Source: Sphingomonadaceae bacterium | GTDB taxonomy: Bacteria > Pseudomonadota > Alphaproteobacteria > Sphingomonadales > Sphingomonadaceae | DNA: 64,000 nucleotides | NCBI GenBank assembly: GCA_947463325.1 | Contig: CANHQT010000006.1 | Coordinates: forward strand, 1 to 64,000 | Direction: 5' to 3' | Translations under genes and position numbers: made by a program | The notes under the pieces: model-generated | Seen by the model: only the letters and a program-made list of their open reading frames with translations | Database searches by the model: none | What the model was told of the DNA's origin: nothing | In this document: piece by piece, positions 36,374-44,092 of the stretch | Layout: each line of letters opens with the position of its first letter | Position numbering within the stretch: position 1 is the first letter of the stretch

Positions 36374-37155
36374 GTGCGCGGCCCTGCAAGCGCGGCGATG
36401 GCGGCGGCTTGTGCTCTCGGTACAGCGACCAGCGCCTCGGCAGCAGGATGCCCGGGGTTGGCGATCAGCTTGGCAGGCGGTGCGTCGGCGACGATCTGTC
36501 CAGCATCCAGCACCAATATCCGGTCTGCGATTAACAGCGCTTCTGCCATGTCGTGGGTTACCATCAGCGTGGTTAGGCCCAGTCGGTCGTGCAGGCTGCG
36601 CACTTCGCGTGCCAGCCGGTCGCGGGTCACGGGATCGAGCGCGCCGAACGGCTCGTCCATGAGCAAGATGGCAGGTTCAAGCGCGAGCGCGCGGGCAACG
36701 CCCACCCGCTGCGCTTGGCCGCCGGAAAGCGAGGCGGGCAGGCGCGTGGCGAAGGAGGGGTCGAGTCCGACCAGGGCCAGCAGCTCTTCCACCCGGCCAA
36801 TAGCCAAGCGGTCCCCGCCGATCCGCGCGCCGATACTAATGTTGGCGGCGATATCCATGTGCGGGAACAGCCCCACCGACTGGAACACATAACCGATGCG
36901 GCGCCTGAGTTTCGCGATGTCACTGCTGACGACGTCGATGCCATCCACTTCGACCCGCCCCGCTTCGGGGACATGCAAATGTGTGATTGACCGGATCAGC
37001 GTCGATTTTCCCGAGCCAGAGGCGCCGACCAGCGCAACGAAGCTGCCGCGGGCGATCGCAAGGTCGATGGGGCCGAGCACAGGTTGCGCACCATGGCTGC
37101 AAAGCAGCCGTTCGAAGCGGATCGCCGCCGGGCGGTGGGCGGCGTCTGCCGTCAT
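36370..37155 (-). CDS. ABC importer ATP-binding protein (OpuA/ProV-like)
   Basis: ATPase of 261 residues. Walker A GASGSGKS is at 44-51, signature LSGGQAQRV and Walker B ILLMDEPFGALDPVTRDRLARE follow; YVFQSVGLFPHMDIAANI is the Q-loop region. There is no C-terminal CBS pair, unlike OpuA/ProV, so ionic-strength gating is not expected. The ATG at 37155 gives the family length; the frame is open to 37257. It heads the two-gene unit with the permease/binding-protein fusion, overlapping it at ATGA. Confidence 0.92.
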   Translation of the reverse strand: MTADAAHRPAAIRFERLLCSHGAQPVLGPIDLAIARGSFVALVGASGSGKSTLIRSITHLHVPEAGRVEVDGIDVVSSDIAKLRRRIGYVFQSVGLFPHMDIAANISIGARIGGDRLAIGRVEELLALVGLDPSFATRLPASLSGGQAQRVGVARALALEPAILLMDEPFGALDPVTRDRLAREVRSLHDRLGLTTLMVTHDMAEALLIADRILVLDAGQIVADAPPAKLIANPGHPAAEALVAVPRAQAAAIAALAGPRT

Positions 37156-37177
37156 TTCAGGAATGTCTGCAGGCCGG

Positions 37178-37744
37178 TCAGGGCTGCAGCTCGACGTCCC
37201 AATAGAGCCAGTCGATCCAGCTTTGGTGGAGATAGTTGGGCGGGAAACGCCGGCCATTGTCCTGCAACTGCCAGCTGGTCGGGCGCCAGGGGGTTTCGAA
37301 CAGGCGCATGTGTGCCTGTGCCGGGGTCCGGCCGCCCTTCTTGAGATTACAGGGCGCGCAGGCGGTCGTCACATTTTCCCAGCTGGTACGTCCACCCAAG
37401 CGGCGCGGCACGACATGGTCGAACGTCAGATCCTTGCCTGATCCGCAATATTGGCACTGGAAACGGTCACGCAGGAACAGGTTGAAGCGCGTGAAGGCCG
37501 GATATTCCGATGGCTTCACATATTGTCTGAGCGCGATGACGCTCGGCAGCCGCATGGTGCGCGTTGGCGAATGGATCTCGCGCTCATAATGTTCGACGAT
37601 GTCCACCCGGTCGAGGAACACGGCCTTCACTGCTGTCTGCCAAGGCCACAGGCTCAGAGGATAATAGCTGAGCGGGGTATAATCCGCATTGAGAACGAGC
37701 GCCGGGCATTGTTCAGGCGATCGGGCAAGGTCTGGATGGAACAT
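37178..37744 (-). CDS. HNH endonuclease-fold protein
   Basis: A 188-residue protein with a C-terminal HNH module. Zinc cysteines are C97 and C100 (CQYC) and C129 and C132 (CAPC); the catalytic-type DH is at 109-110 in LTFDHVVPRRLGG, with N124 in SWENV. The N-terminal part (PALVLNADYTPLSYYPLSLWPW) is the conserved partner domain of a chromosomal, widely distributed alphaproteobacterial family of unknown role. I start at 37744 because the N-terminus then begins MFHPDLA, as in relatives; an upstream ATG exists at 37768. Confidence 0.9.
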   Translation of the reverse strand: MFHPDLARSPEQCPALVLNADYTPLSYYPLSLWPWQTAVKAVFLDRVDIVEHYEREIHSPTRTMRLPSVIALRQYVKPSEYPAFTRFNLFLRDRFQCQYCGSGKDLTFDHVVPRRLGGRTSWENVTTACAPCNLKKGGRTPAQAHMRLFETPWRPTSWQLQDNGRRFPPNYLHQSWIDWLYWDVELQP

Positions 37745-37942
37745 GGCCGGTACGCGCGCCCTCCCCAATGACGTCAGACGGGCGTTGCCACGGCCCTATG
37801 ACATCTGTCTTACACCCTATCGGGAATCATGACGTCAAGGGGCAAAACCGCCACAATCGCAATATGCTGTATGCCGTAGCGGCGGCCATACCGTATCTGC
37901 GGCTTGTTTTGATCCGGACGCCATTGGCGCTAGGTGCGGTAT

Positions 37943-38815
37943 ATGTCCGTCGTATCCCGTTTTGCCCCGTCGCCGACCGGCCCCCTGCATCTCGGGCATG
38001 CATGGTCGGCGCTGGTCGCGCACGATGCGGCAAGGACTGCGGGCGGACAGTTTCTGCTGCGTATCGATGACATTGATCCCGGCCGGGTGCGTTCCGCCTT
38101 TCGTGATGCCATAGACGTCGATCTGGCGTGGTTGGGCCTTGAGCCCGATGGCGAACCGCTGGTTCAGTCCCTGCGTTTTCCGGCTTATCGCGCCGCGCTT
38201 GAACGATTGGCAGGCGACGGCCTTGCCTACCCCTGTTTCTGCACCCGCGCCGAGATAGCGGCGGAAATCGCGGCGAGCGCTTCGGCACCGCATGGACCCG
38301 ATGGGCCGGTTTATCCCGGGACCTGCCGCCGCCTTTCCGCGAATGAAGCGGCTGCCCGCATCGTTGCGGGCGAAGCGCATGCCTGGCGGCTCGACATGGC
38401 CGGAGCGCTCGGCCGTACCGGCCCGCTCGTCTGGTATGACGAAACGGGTCGCGCCATCGCTGCTGATCCTGCACCATTCGGGGATATTGTCCTTGCCCGC
38501 CGCGATGCGCCTGCCTCCTATCACCTCGCTTCGACGCTCGACGATGCAGCGACCGGAGTGACGCTTGCGGTGCGGGGCAGCGATCTGTTCGCCGCAACGC
38601 ACATCCATCGGTTGCTGCAGGCGCTGCTAGACCTGCCTTCGCCCGCCTACCTTCACCATCAGCTGATCGGCGATGCCGACGGCCGCCGCCTCGCTAAGCG
38701 GCATGACGCCGCAAGCATCGCCAGCCTTCGCGCGGCGGGGGTCGACCCGAACACATTGATTACAGACCTAAGGATAGGTCGATTGCCGCTTGGATATCGC
38801 TGGGTGGCCCCCTAG
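37943..38815 (+). CDS. gluQ: glutamyl-Q tRNA(Asp) synthetase
   Basis: GluRS-like enzyme that glutamylates queuosine at tRNA-Asp position 34, 290 residues, lacking the anticodon-binding domain. RFAPSPTGPLHLGHAW holds the HIGH-type motif, and the zinc site is CFC plus YPGTC. RRDAPASYHLASTLDDAATGVTLAVRGSDLF is the family signature. The ATG at 37943 has AGGTG 6 bp upstream; a GTG at 37934 is possible. It is followed without a gap by the HIG1 gene. With queG and the queuosine-precursor transporter, three queuosine-related genes lie in this window. Confidence 0.9.
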   Translation: MSVVSRFAPSPTGPLHLGHAWSALVAHDAARTAGGQFLLRIDDIDPGRVRSAFRDAIDVDLAWLGLEPDGEPLVQSLRFPAYRAALERLAGDGLAYPCFCTRAEIAAEIAASASAPHGPDGPVYPGTCRRLSANEAAARIVAGEAHAWRLDMAGALGRTGPLVWYDETGRAIAADPAPFGDIVLARRDAPASYHLASTLDDAATGVTLAVRGSDLFAATHIHRLLQALLDLPSPAYLHHQLIGDADGRRLAKRHDAASIASLRAAGVDPNTLITDLRIGRLPLGYRWVAP

Positions 38816-39055
38816 ATGGAACACATGGAAATCATCATCATCCTCGCCATCACCGCCGCCGCCTTTCTGGTGCTAGCCAGCCTTGTGCGCGGCCTCATCC
38901 ATTTCGCGCGTACCAGTAATGCGCTCGCCAACGGGAACGACGGTGTTTCCGAAGGGCACATGATGCAGAACCGCATGATGTTTGCGCGCGTCAAATGGCA
39001 GGCGATCACCATCGTGCTGCTGGTCATTCTGGGCGCGGTCGCGGCCGCCGACTGA
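38816..39055 (+). CDS. HIG1-domain small membrane protein
   Basis: A 79-residue protein with two transmembrane helices (IIIILAITAAAFLVLASLV and ITIVLLVILGAVAAA) joined by a polar loop. The loop holds QNRMMFARVKWQA, the signature of HIG1/hypoxia-induced domain proteins known from alphaproteobacteria and mitochondria, where they associate with respiratory complexes. The ATG directly follows the gluQ stop. Role here is inferred from family only. Confidence 0.88.
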   Translation: MEHMEIIIILAITAAAFLVLASLVRGLIHFARTSNALANGNDGVSEGHMMQNRMMFARVKWQAITIVLLVILGAVAAAD

Positions 39056-39095
39056 CCGTCCAACCGCTGACCCGGGACAAAGAGGGCGACTGGCA

Positions 39096-39677
39096 ATGGT
39101 CCGGCTAAACCGCATCTACACGCGCACTGGCGACGATGGCACGAGCGGCCTTGTCGATGGTTCGCGCCTTCCAAAGGGCGATGCCCTGTTCAGTGCGATG
39201 GGCGATGTGGATGAGGCCAATTCAGCCATCGGTCTCGCCGCACTGACTGTGGAGGGTGAACTCGCCCATCGCCTCACCACCATCCAGAATGATCTGTTCG
39301 ACCTCGGGGCAGACCTGGCAACGCCCGCGGGCAGCGGACCTGACCCCTTTGCACCCGGGGAAATGGAACTGCGCGTGATTGCCGCGCAGGTCGAGCGGCT
39401 GGAGCGGGAGATTGACGCGATGAACGAGGCGCTCGATCCCCTCAAGAGCTTCATTCTTCCCGGCGGCAGCGAAGCAGCGGCGCGACTTCACCTCGCTCGC
39501 GCGATCACTCGCCGTGCGGAACGCAGTGCGGTGGCTGCTCGTGAAGAACGGACTCTTAATCCGCATGCTCTCGCCTATCTCAACCGCCTGTCCGATTGGC
39601 TGTTTGTCGCCGCGCGTCACGTCAATGCGAGTGGGGCTGGTGATGTGCTTTGGGTACCCGGCGCCTCACGCGGTTGA
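39096..39677 (+). CDS. pduO: cob(I)alamin adenosyltransferase, PduO type
   Basis: Converts cob(I)alamin to adenosylcobalamin with ATP, 193 residues. RIYTRTGDDGTSGLVDGSR near the N-terminus is the ATP-binding segment, and DVDEANSAIGLAA and the helix with RRAERSA.A.EE, then YLNRLSDWLFVAAR, are family signatures. The start at 39096 has AGAGGG about 11 bp upstream. It may be co-transcribed with the HIG1 gene. Cobalamin is also the cofactor of QueG in this window. Confidence 0.93.
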   Translation: MVRLNRIYTRTGDDGTSGLVDGSRLPKGDALFSAMGDVDEANSAIGLAALTVEGELAHRLTTIQNDLFDLGADLATPAGSGPDPFAPGEMELRVIAAQVERLEREIDAMNEALDPLKSFILPGGSEAAARLHLARAITRRAERSAVAAREERTLNPHALAYLNRLSDWLFVAARHVNASGAGDVLWVPGASRG

Positions 39678-39731
39678 GGCGCGGAGGCGATTTGGCTACC
39701 CCGCCGAAGCCGCTGACTATCGCATGCGGCG

Positions 39732-40730
39732 CTAGCGCGCCGGCGTCTCCCGGACCTCTGTGGACCAGATGCTGATGAAGCCCACGCGTAGTCGGCATTC
39801 CGGCCTCATAGCCTGATTTGCGAGCGCGAAACGGCTGCCGTCCCAGACATAGGTCGCGCTCCAGCCGCAGTCGCCGATTCCGCGTCCTTTGGCATAGGCC
39901 TCCAGCATTCCGTTCTCAGGCATAAAGCCGGCGTTGACGATGACATTACCCGGCGGCCCCTCCGGCCCCATGCCCGGGTCGGTCTCGAACCGTGCCGGGG
40001 TCACCCGTCCGGTTTCGTCGACAATCATTGCGGTCGAGAAGAAATTGTAGGCCCCATTTCCGCAGACATGGTCGATCAGCACCAGACTGTGCCGGGTGTC
40101 GAGCCTCCATGCGGCGGGTCGCACGGGGGCAGTGGCATAACTACAGCGTGCATTGTCCGGACCGATGATCGCCTCGGCTTGATCCGCGGTGATGGTGCGC
40201 GGCGGTGCAGTGGATGGCGAAGGCCGGACAATGACCGGCAGGGCTGGGACTGTCGCCCGCATCACCCGGGTTCCGCGTCGGACCGCTGCTGTCGGCGTAT
40301 CTACTCGGCCTTGCACGTCATCGATAGCAAGCAACGCAGCACTCACCCCGCTCAGCGATGCGCTGCGCTGCACACCGCTGGACCAGGTCAGGCTGACGGC
40401 GGCGCCTGCCTTCAACGCATCGACCATCGCGGGTGTCAGGGCCATACCGATAGTTGCCCTGCGTTCGATGACCCGCCCATCAACCGCGAGTGTGGCCGGC
40501 TCCTCCTCCTCATTGTCCCAGCTCAGGCGCAAGGGGTCGTTCGTGCGCGCACCTCGCGTCAGGGTCAGCATCAGATAGGCTTCAGGGTCTTCCTGATAAC
40601 CTTCGGGCGGCAAAGCCAGTGCTTGGCATGAATGGACATTGTCGTATCCCATCGCCCAGTTGCGAAAGGTGCGCGGCGGCTCCGGTTGCGCGGCACTTGC
40701 TGCGGCGGCTAAGGCGAACATCGTCAGCAT
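39732..40730 (-). CDS. DUF1176 family protein
   Basis: A 332-residue protein with an N-terminal signal-like segment (MLTMFALAAAASAA). Family features are RTFRNWAMGYDNVHSCQAL near residue 20-40, AIIGPDNARCSY in the middle and GDCGWSATYVWDGSRFAL in the last 50 residues, with paired cysteines. DUF1176 proteins are periplasmic with unknown function. It diverges from the 3-hydroxyacyl-CoA dehydrogenase gene with the starts about 27 bp apart. Confidence 0.85.
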   Translation of the reverse strand: MLTMFALAAAASAAQPEPPRTFRNWAMGYDNVHSCQALALPPEGYQEDPEAYLMLTLTRGARTNDPLRLSWDNEEEEPATLAVDGRVIERRATIGMALTPAMVDALKAGAAVSLTWSSGVQRSASLSGVSAALLAIDDVQGRVDTPTAAVRRGTRVMRATVPALPVIVRPSPSTAPPRTITADQAEAIIGPDNARCSYATAPVRPAAWRLDTRHSLVLIDHVCGNGAYNFFSTAMIVDETGRVTPARFETDPGMGPEGPPGNVIVNAGFMPENGMLEAYAKGRGIGDCGWSATYVWDGSRFALANQAMRPECRLRVGFISIWSTEVRETPAR

Positions 40731-40757
40731 TTGCGCATTTTAGCAGGAGCAGGGAAT

Positions 40758-41627
40758 TTGCACACCGTCGGAGTCATCGGGGCAGGGCAAATGGGCGCAG
40801 GCATCGCGCAGGTTTCCGCGCAGGCAGGTTATCGCACCCTGATATCGGACATTTCAATCGAACGCGCCGAAGCGGGCAAGGCGGGCATCGCCAAGCTGCT
40901 GGCGCGCGCGGTGGACAAGGGTAAGCTCGCACAGGCTGATGCTGATGCCGCACTCGCCCGGATCCAACCGGTGGCTGATCATGCCGCCTTTGCTCCCTGT
41001 GATCTCGTCATTGAGGCCGCGACCGAGCGTGAGGATGTAAAGCGCACGATCTTCGCCAGCGTTGGCGTGCATCTTTCTGCCACAGCCATCCTCGCCAGCA
41101 ATACCAGCTCGATCCCGATCACCCGTCTCGCGCAGGCTGCGCCTGATGCCGCACGCTTCATCGGCGTGCATTTCTTCAATCCGGTGCCGGTGATGGGGCT
41201 GGTCGAACTGATCCGCGGTCTTGCGACCAGCGATGCAACGCTGAGTGCGGTTGAGGCGTTCGGGCGCAGTCTCGGCAAGGAAATTGTTCATTCGAGCGAT
41301 GCGCCCGGCTTCATCGTCAACCGCGTGCTGATGCCGATGATCAACGAAGCGGTCGTCGCGCTGGGTGAAGGCGTTGCCACCATGCGCGATATCGATACCG
41401 CCTGCCGCCTCGGCCTCAATCACCCGATGGGGCCGATCACGCTCGCCGATTTCATCGGGCTTGATACCTGCCTTGAGATCATCCGTGTCTTGCACGACAC
41501 CACTGGCGATCCCCGCTTTCGTCCCGCGCCTTTGCTCGTCAAATATGTCGAGGCTGGCTGGGTCGGTAAGAAATCGGGCCGAGGCTTTTATGACTGGACT
41601 GGCCCGGAACCCGTGCCGACGCGCTGA
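40758..41627 (+). CDS. 3-hydroxybutyryl/3-hydroxyacyl-CoA dehydrogenase
   Basis: NAD-dependent oxidoreductase of 289 residues. The Rossmann motif GVIGAGQMGAGIAQ opens it, LASNTSSIPITRLA and HFFNPVPVMGLVELI (catalytic His) follow, and GFIVNRVLMPMINEA begins the second domain. GRGFYDWTGPEP ends it. The start is TTG at 40758 with AGGAG at 40745-40749 (8 bp). The open frame extends to TTG 40731, but that lacks a ribosome site. It would act after glutaryl-CoA/crotonyl-CoA in a beta-oxidation-like route. Confidence 0.92.
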   Translation: MHTVGVIGAGQMGAGIAQVSAQAGYRTLISDISIERAEAGKAGIAKLLARAVDKGKLAQADADAALARIQPVADHAAFAPCDLVIEAATEREDVKRTIFASVGVHLSATAILASNTSSIPITRLAQAAPDAARFIGVHFFNPVPVMGLVELIRGLATSDATLSAVEAFGRSLGKEIVHSSDAPGFIVNRVLMPMINEAVVALGEGVATMRDIDTACRLGLNHPMGPITLADFIGLDTCLEIIRVLHDTTGDPRFRPAPLLVKYVEAGWVGKKSGRGFYDWTGPEPVPTR

Positions 41628-41962
41628 GCTTCACCGCGCGGTGTCGTGAGGTTGAGGCCGATGGCGCCGATCAGGATCATGGCGATAAAGCCGATCTGCA
41701 TGGCGCTCAGGCTTTCGCGGAACACCAACCAGCCGATTGTGGCGATGGCAACAATGCCAATGCCTGACCAAACTGCATAGGCGACACCGACCGGAATGCG
41801 GGTCATCGCAAAGGCTAGCAGCCAGAAGCAAATGCCGTATCCAACCATGGCGGCAACGCCATAACCCCAGCGGGTCATCCCCTGCGATGCGTTGAGGAAA
41901 CTGGTCGAGATAACCTCGAAGAAAATGGCGCCGCCGAGCAGCCACCAGGCGCTGATAGTCAT
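41588..41962 (-). CDS. small multidrug resistance (SMR) efflux protein
   Basis: A 124-residue membrane protein with four hydrophobic helices. The essential Glu16 of helix 1 (GGAIFFEVIST) and Trp65 (AYAVWSGIGI) are present. TRWGYGVAAMVGYGICFWLLA is helix 2. EmrE-like proteins exchange protons for quaternary ammonium or lipophilic cations. The start has GGGAG 8 bp upstream and overlaps the end of the MerR gene (ATGA), so the two are coupled. Its 3' end overlaps the convergent dehydrogenase by 40 bp. Confidence 0.9.
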   Translation of the reverse strand: MTISAWWLLGGAIFFEVISTSFLNASQGMTRWGYGVAAMVGYGICFWLLAFAMTRIPVGVAYAVWSGIGIVAIATIGWLVFRESLSAMQIGFIAMILIGAIGLNLTTPRGEAQRVGTGSGPVQS

Positions 41963-42795
41963 TTTGTGTCTCCCTTGGCCGAGTTTGAAAACCAGGTCGG
42001 CAGACCTTCGATAGGCTTGCCGTTGGAAATGGCGATGCTGGTAGCAGCATTGATGAATCGCCAAACCTCCCCATCGAAGCCCGGGTCCGCACTCGTCGTG
42101 CCGTGCCAATTGTCGATGTCGGCATACATCGCACGCGAGCCATCCCACATAGCCGGCGTCGCAACTGCACTGAATGGCGCCAGCAGCGCGAACCACTCGC
42201 GAACGAAACCGAAAGCTTCGTCGCTGGCCGGGTCGAGCGGCAAGGCCGCTTTGATCCGAGCGCCGAGCTCGCGCCATTTCTGTTCGGATTCCTGATGGAC
42301 GGAATCGTCGCCCATAAGCGGCAGGGCCTTGGCGAAATCGGCTTTGGCTTCTGCGCTCATGTAACGGTCGGTAATCGCCGCCCAAGCGCTGTTTGCATCG
42401 GTCATGACGATATCCTTCTGCTGGATCAGCGAGCAGAAGGTCGCAACATCGATGGGCTCGCTTCGGTCGATGCGGGACTTGATCGTCAGGAGCAGCTCGC
42501 GTGCCTCCTTCAGGGCAGCGGCCTGATCGGCAATGGCCGCGAGTTTCGCCTCGATCAGTTGGCCAAGGTCGATAGGCCGGCGCGCGCTCATCCGGCCGAT
42601 GTCGCTGAGCGAAAGGCCGGCACGTTTGAGCATCACAATCTGATGGACGCGCTCGAGCTCCGCTGGCCCGTAATGGCGACGGCCATTGTAGCTCCGTAGC
42701 GGGGTGACCAGCCCCCGGGCCTCGTAAAACCGCAGTGCGCGCGTGGTCAGGCCCGTGCGGCGGGCGACTTCGGTAATGTCGAGCGAATCAACCAT
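41959..42795 (-). CDS. MerR-family regulator with TipAS-like C-terminal domain
   Basis: A 278-residue regulator. The N-terminal MerR domain (DITEVARRTGLTTRALRFYEARGLV... RHYGPAELERV) is followed by a coiled-coil dimerisation helix (residues about 75-110). The C-terminal domain of about 140 residues (DRYMSAEAKADFAKALP, WFALLAPFSAVA) resembles the TipAS drug-binding domain. It overlaps the SMR gene by 4 bp, so it likely controls the pump and itself. A MerR-type operator-promoter precedes it at 42802-42832, next to a divergent epoxide hydrolase gene. Confidence 0.9.
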   Translation of the reverse strand: MVDSLDITEVARRTGLTTRALRFYEARGLVTPLRSYNGRRHYGPAELERVHQIVMLKRAGLSLSDIGRMSARRPIDLGQLIEAKLAAIADQAAALKEARELLLTIKSRIDRSEPIDVATFCSLIQQKDIVMTDANSAWAAITDRYMSAEAKADFAKALPLMGDDSVHQESEQKWRELGARIKAALPLDPASDEAFGFVREWFALLAPFSAVATPAMWDGSRAMYADIDNWHGTTSADPGFDGEVWRFINAATSIAISNGKPIEGLPTWFSNSAKGDTK

Positions 42796-42801
42796 AGGAT
42801 C

Positions 42802-42832
42802 GGTTTAGCAGTTGACGCTGCGTCAACTTCAA
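42802..42832 (-). promoter_or_regulatory. MerR-type promoter with operator dyad
   Basis: On the minus strand TTGAAG (42832-42827) is a -35-like hexamer and TAAACC (42807-42802) a -10-like hexamer, 19 bp apart. The spacer contains the palindrome GTTGACG-CAG-CGTCAAC (42827-42811). A 19-bp spacer with a dyad between the hexamers is the known architecture of MerR-activated promoters. The start point would fall near the ATG at 42795, giving almost no leader. Confidence 0.65.
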
Positions 42833-42916
42833 GCCCCGGCGACAGCGGCTTTCGCCTGCATCGAAAGACGCTATGCTCAGATTTTTCGCACCCAAGTTAG
42901 CGTGATGGAGCAACAG

Positions 42917-44071
42917 ATGATTGTCGGCATCCCCCGTCCCTTTACCGCGGCTGTCCCGGATGAGGCGATTGCCGATCTGCGCGCCCGCCTCGCCATGACC
43001 CGCTGGCCGGAGAAAGAGACGGTCGACGATTGGGATCAGGGCGTGCCGCTCGCCTATGCGAAGGAACTCGCCGAATGGTGGCGGACGGAGCATGACTGGC
43101 GCGCCTGTGAAGCCGCGCTGAATGCCTGGCCTCATTATCTGGTCGAGGTCGATGGGCTCGACATCCACATGATTCATGTGCGGTCGGACAATCCTGCCGC
43201 GCGCCCGCTGATCCTCACGCACGGCTGGCCGGGATCGGTTCTGGAATTCCTCGATGTCATCCCGGCCCTGTCCGCGGATTTCCACCTCGTCATCCCGTCG
43301 CTCCCCGGATACGGATTTTCAGGCAAGCCGACGAAATCGGGCTGGTCGGTCGATCATATCGCGACCGCCTGGGACGCGCTGATGCGTAGCCTCGGTTACC
43401 CCCGCTATTTCGCGCAGGGCGGCGATTGGGGTTCGGCGGTGACGACCGCGATTGGCGAGCAGAATCTCGGGGGTTGTGCCGGCATCCATGTCAACATGAT
43501 CGTTGCCCGGCCGACGCCGGAGATGATGGCGAGCATGACGCCGGAGGAGATGCGCGCACTCGCCAGGCTCGGCTGGTACCGCGAAAAGGACACTGGCTAT
43601 TCGATTGCCCAGAAAACGCGGCCGCAGACGCTGGGATACGGCCTAGCGGACTCGCCCGCGGGCCAGATGGCCTGGATCGTCGAGAAATTCCACGGCTGGA
43701 CCGATTGCGGCCATGCGCCGCCTGCGAACCAGCCCGGTCATTCGGTCGGCGGCCATCCGGAGCGAGCGCTGTCCCGCGCCAAGATGCTCGATACCGTCAG
43801 CCTCTACTGGTTCACCAACAGCGCGGCGTCCTCCGCCCGCCTGTATTGGCACAGCTTCGGCCGGTTTGCCGAAGGCACGGTCGAGATTCCGGCGGGATGC
43901 AGCCTCTTCCCATGGGAAATCATGCAGATGTCACGTCGCATGGCGGAAACCCGCTATCGCAACATCAGCTATTGGAACGAATTGCCCGCGGGCGGGCATT
44001 TCGCCGCGATGGAACAGCCTGACCTGTTCGCAAGCGAGGTGAAAGCAGCGTTCGCGACGATGAGCCTCTGA
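42917..44071 (+). CDS. epoxide hydrolase (alpha/beta hydrolase with EHN domain)
   Basis: A 384-residue epoxide hydrolase. The N-terminal EHN domain begins PFTAAVPDEAIADLRARL, HGWPGS (102-107) supplies the oxyanion-hole HGxP, the nucleophile Asp170 is in AQGGDWGS, and the catalytic His361 is in GGHFAAMEQP. The lid tyrosine residues are plausible. I start at 42917, where GGAG (42909) is about 7 bp upstream; an ATG at 42905 has none. It diverges from the MerR gene and may share its control. The substrate is unknown. Confidence 0.9.
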   Translation: MIVGIPRPFTAAVPDEAIADLRARLAMTRWPEKETVDDWDQGVPLAYAKELAEWWRTEHDWRACEAALNAWPHYLVEVDGLDIHMIHVRSDNPAARPLILTHGWPGSVLEFLDVIPALSADFHLVIPSLPGYGFSGKPTKSGWSVDHIATAWDALMRSLGYPRYFAQGGDWGSAVTTAIGEQNLGGCAGIHVNMIVARPTPEMMASMTPEEMRALARLGWYREKDTGYSIAQKTRPQTLGYGLADSPAGQMAWIVEKFHGWTDCGHAPPANQPGHSVGGHPERALSRAKMLDTVSLYWFTNSAASSARLYWHSFGRFAEGTVEIPAGCSLFPWEIMQMSRRMAETRYRNISYWNELPAGGHFAAMEQPDLFASEVKAAFATMSL

Positions 44072-44092
44072 GGCGCAAGCCTCACAGGCTCA
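44061..44092. terminator. long palindrome covering both stop codons of convergent genes
   Basis: TGAGCCT-C-TGAGGC-GCAA-GCCTCA-C-AGGCTCA: 13 pairs, one C-C mismatch and a GCAA tetraloop. It spans the last codons and the TGA stops of the epoxide hydrolase (44069-44071) and the nucleoside transporter (44082-44084). No T-run follows, so it is a structural terminator candidate for either strand rather than a textbook one. Confidence 0.5.
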
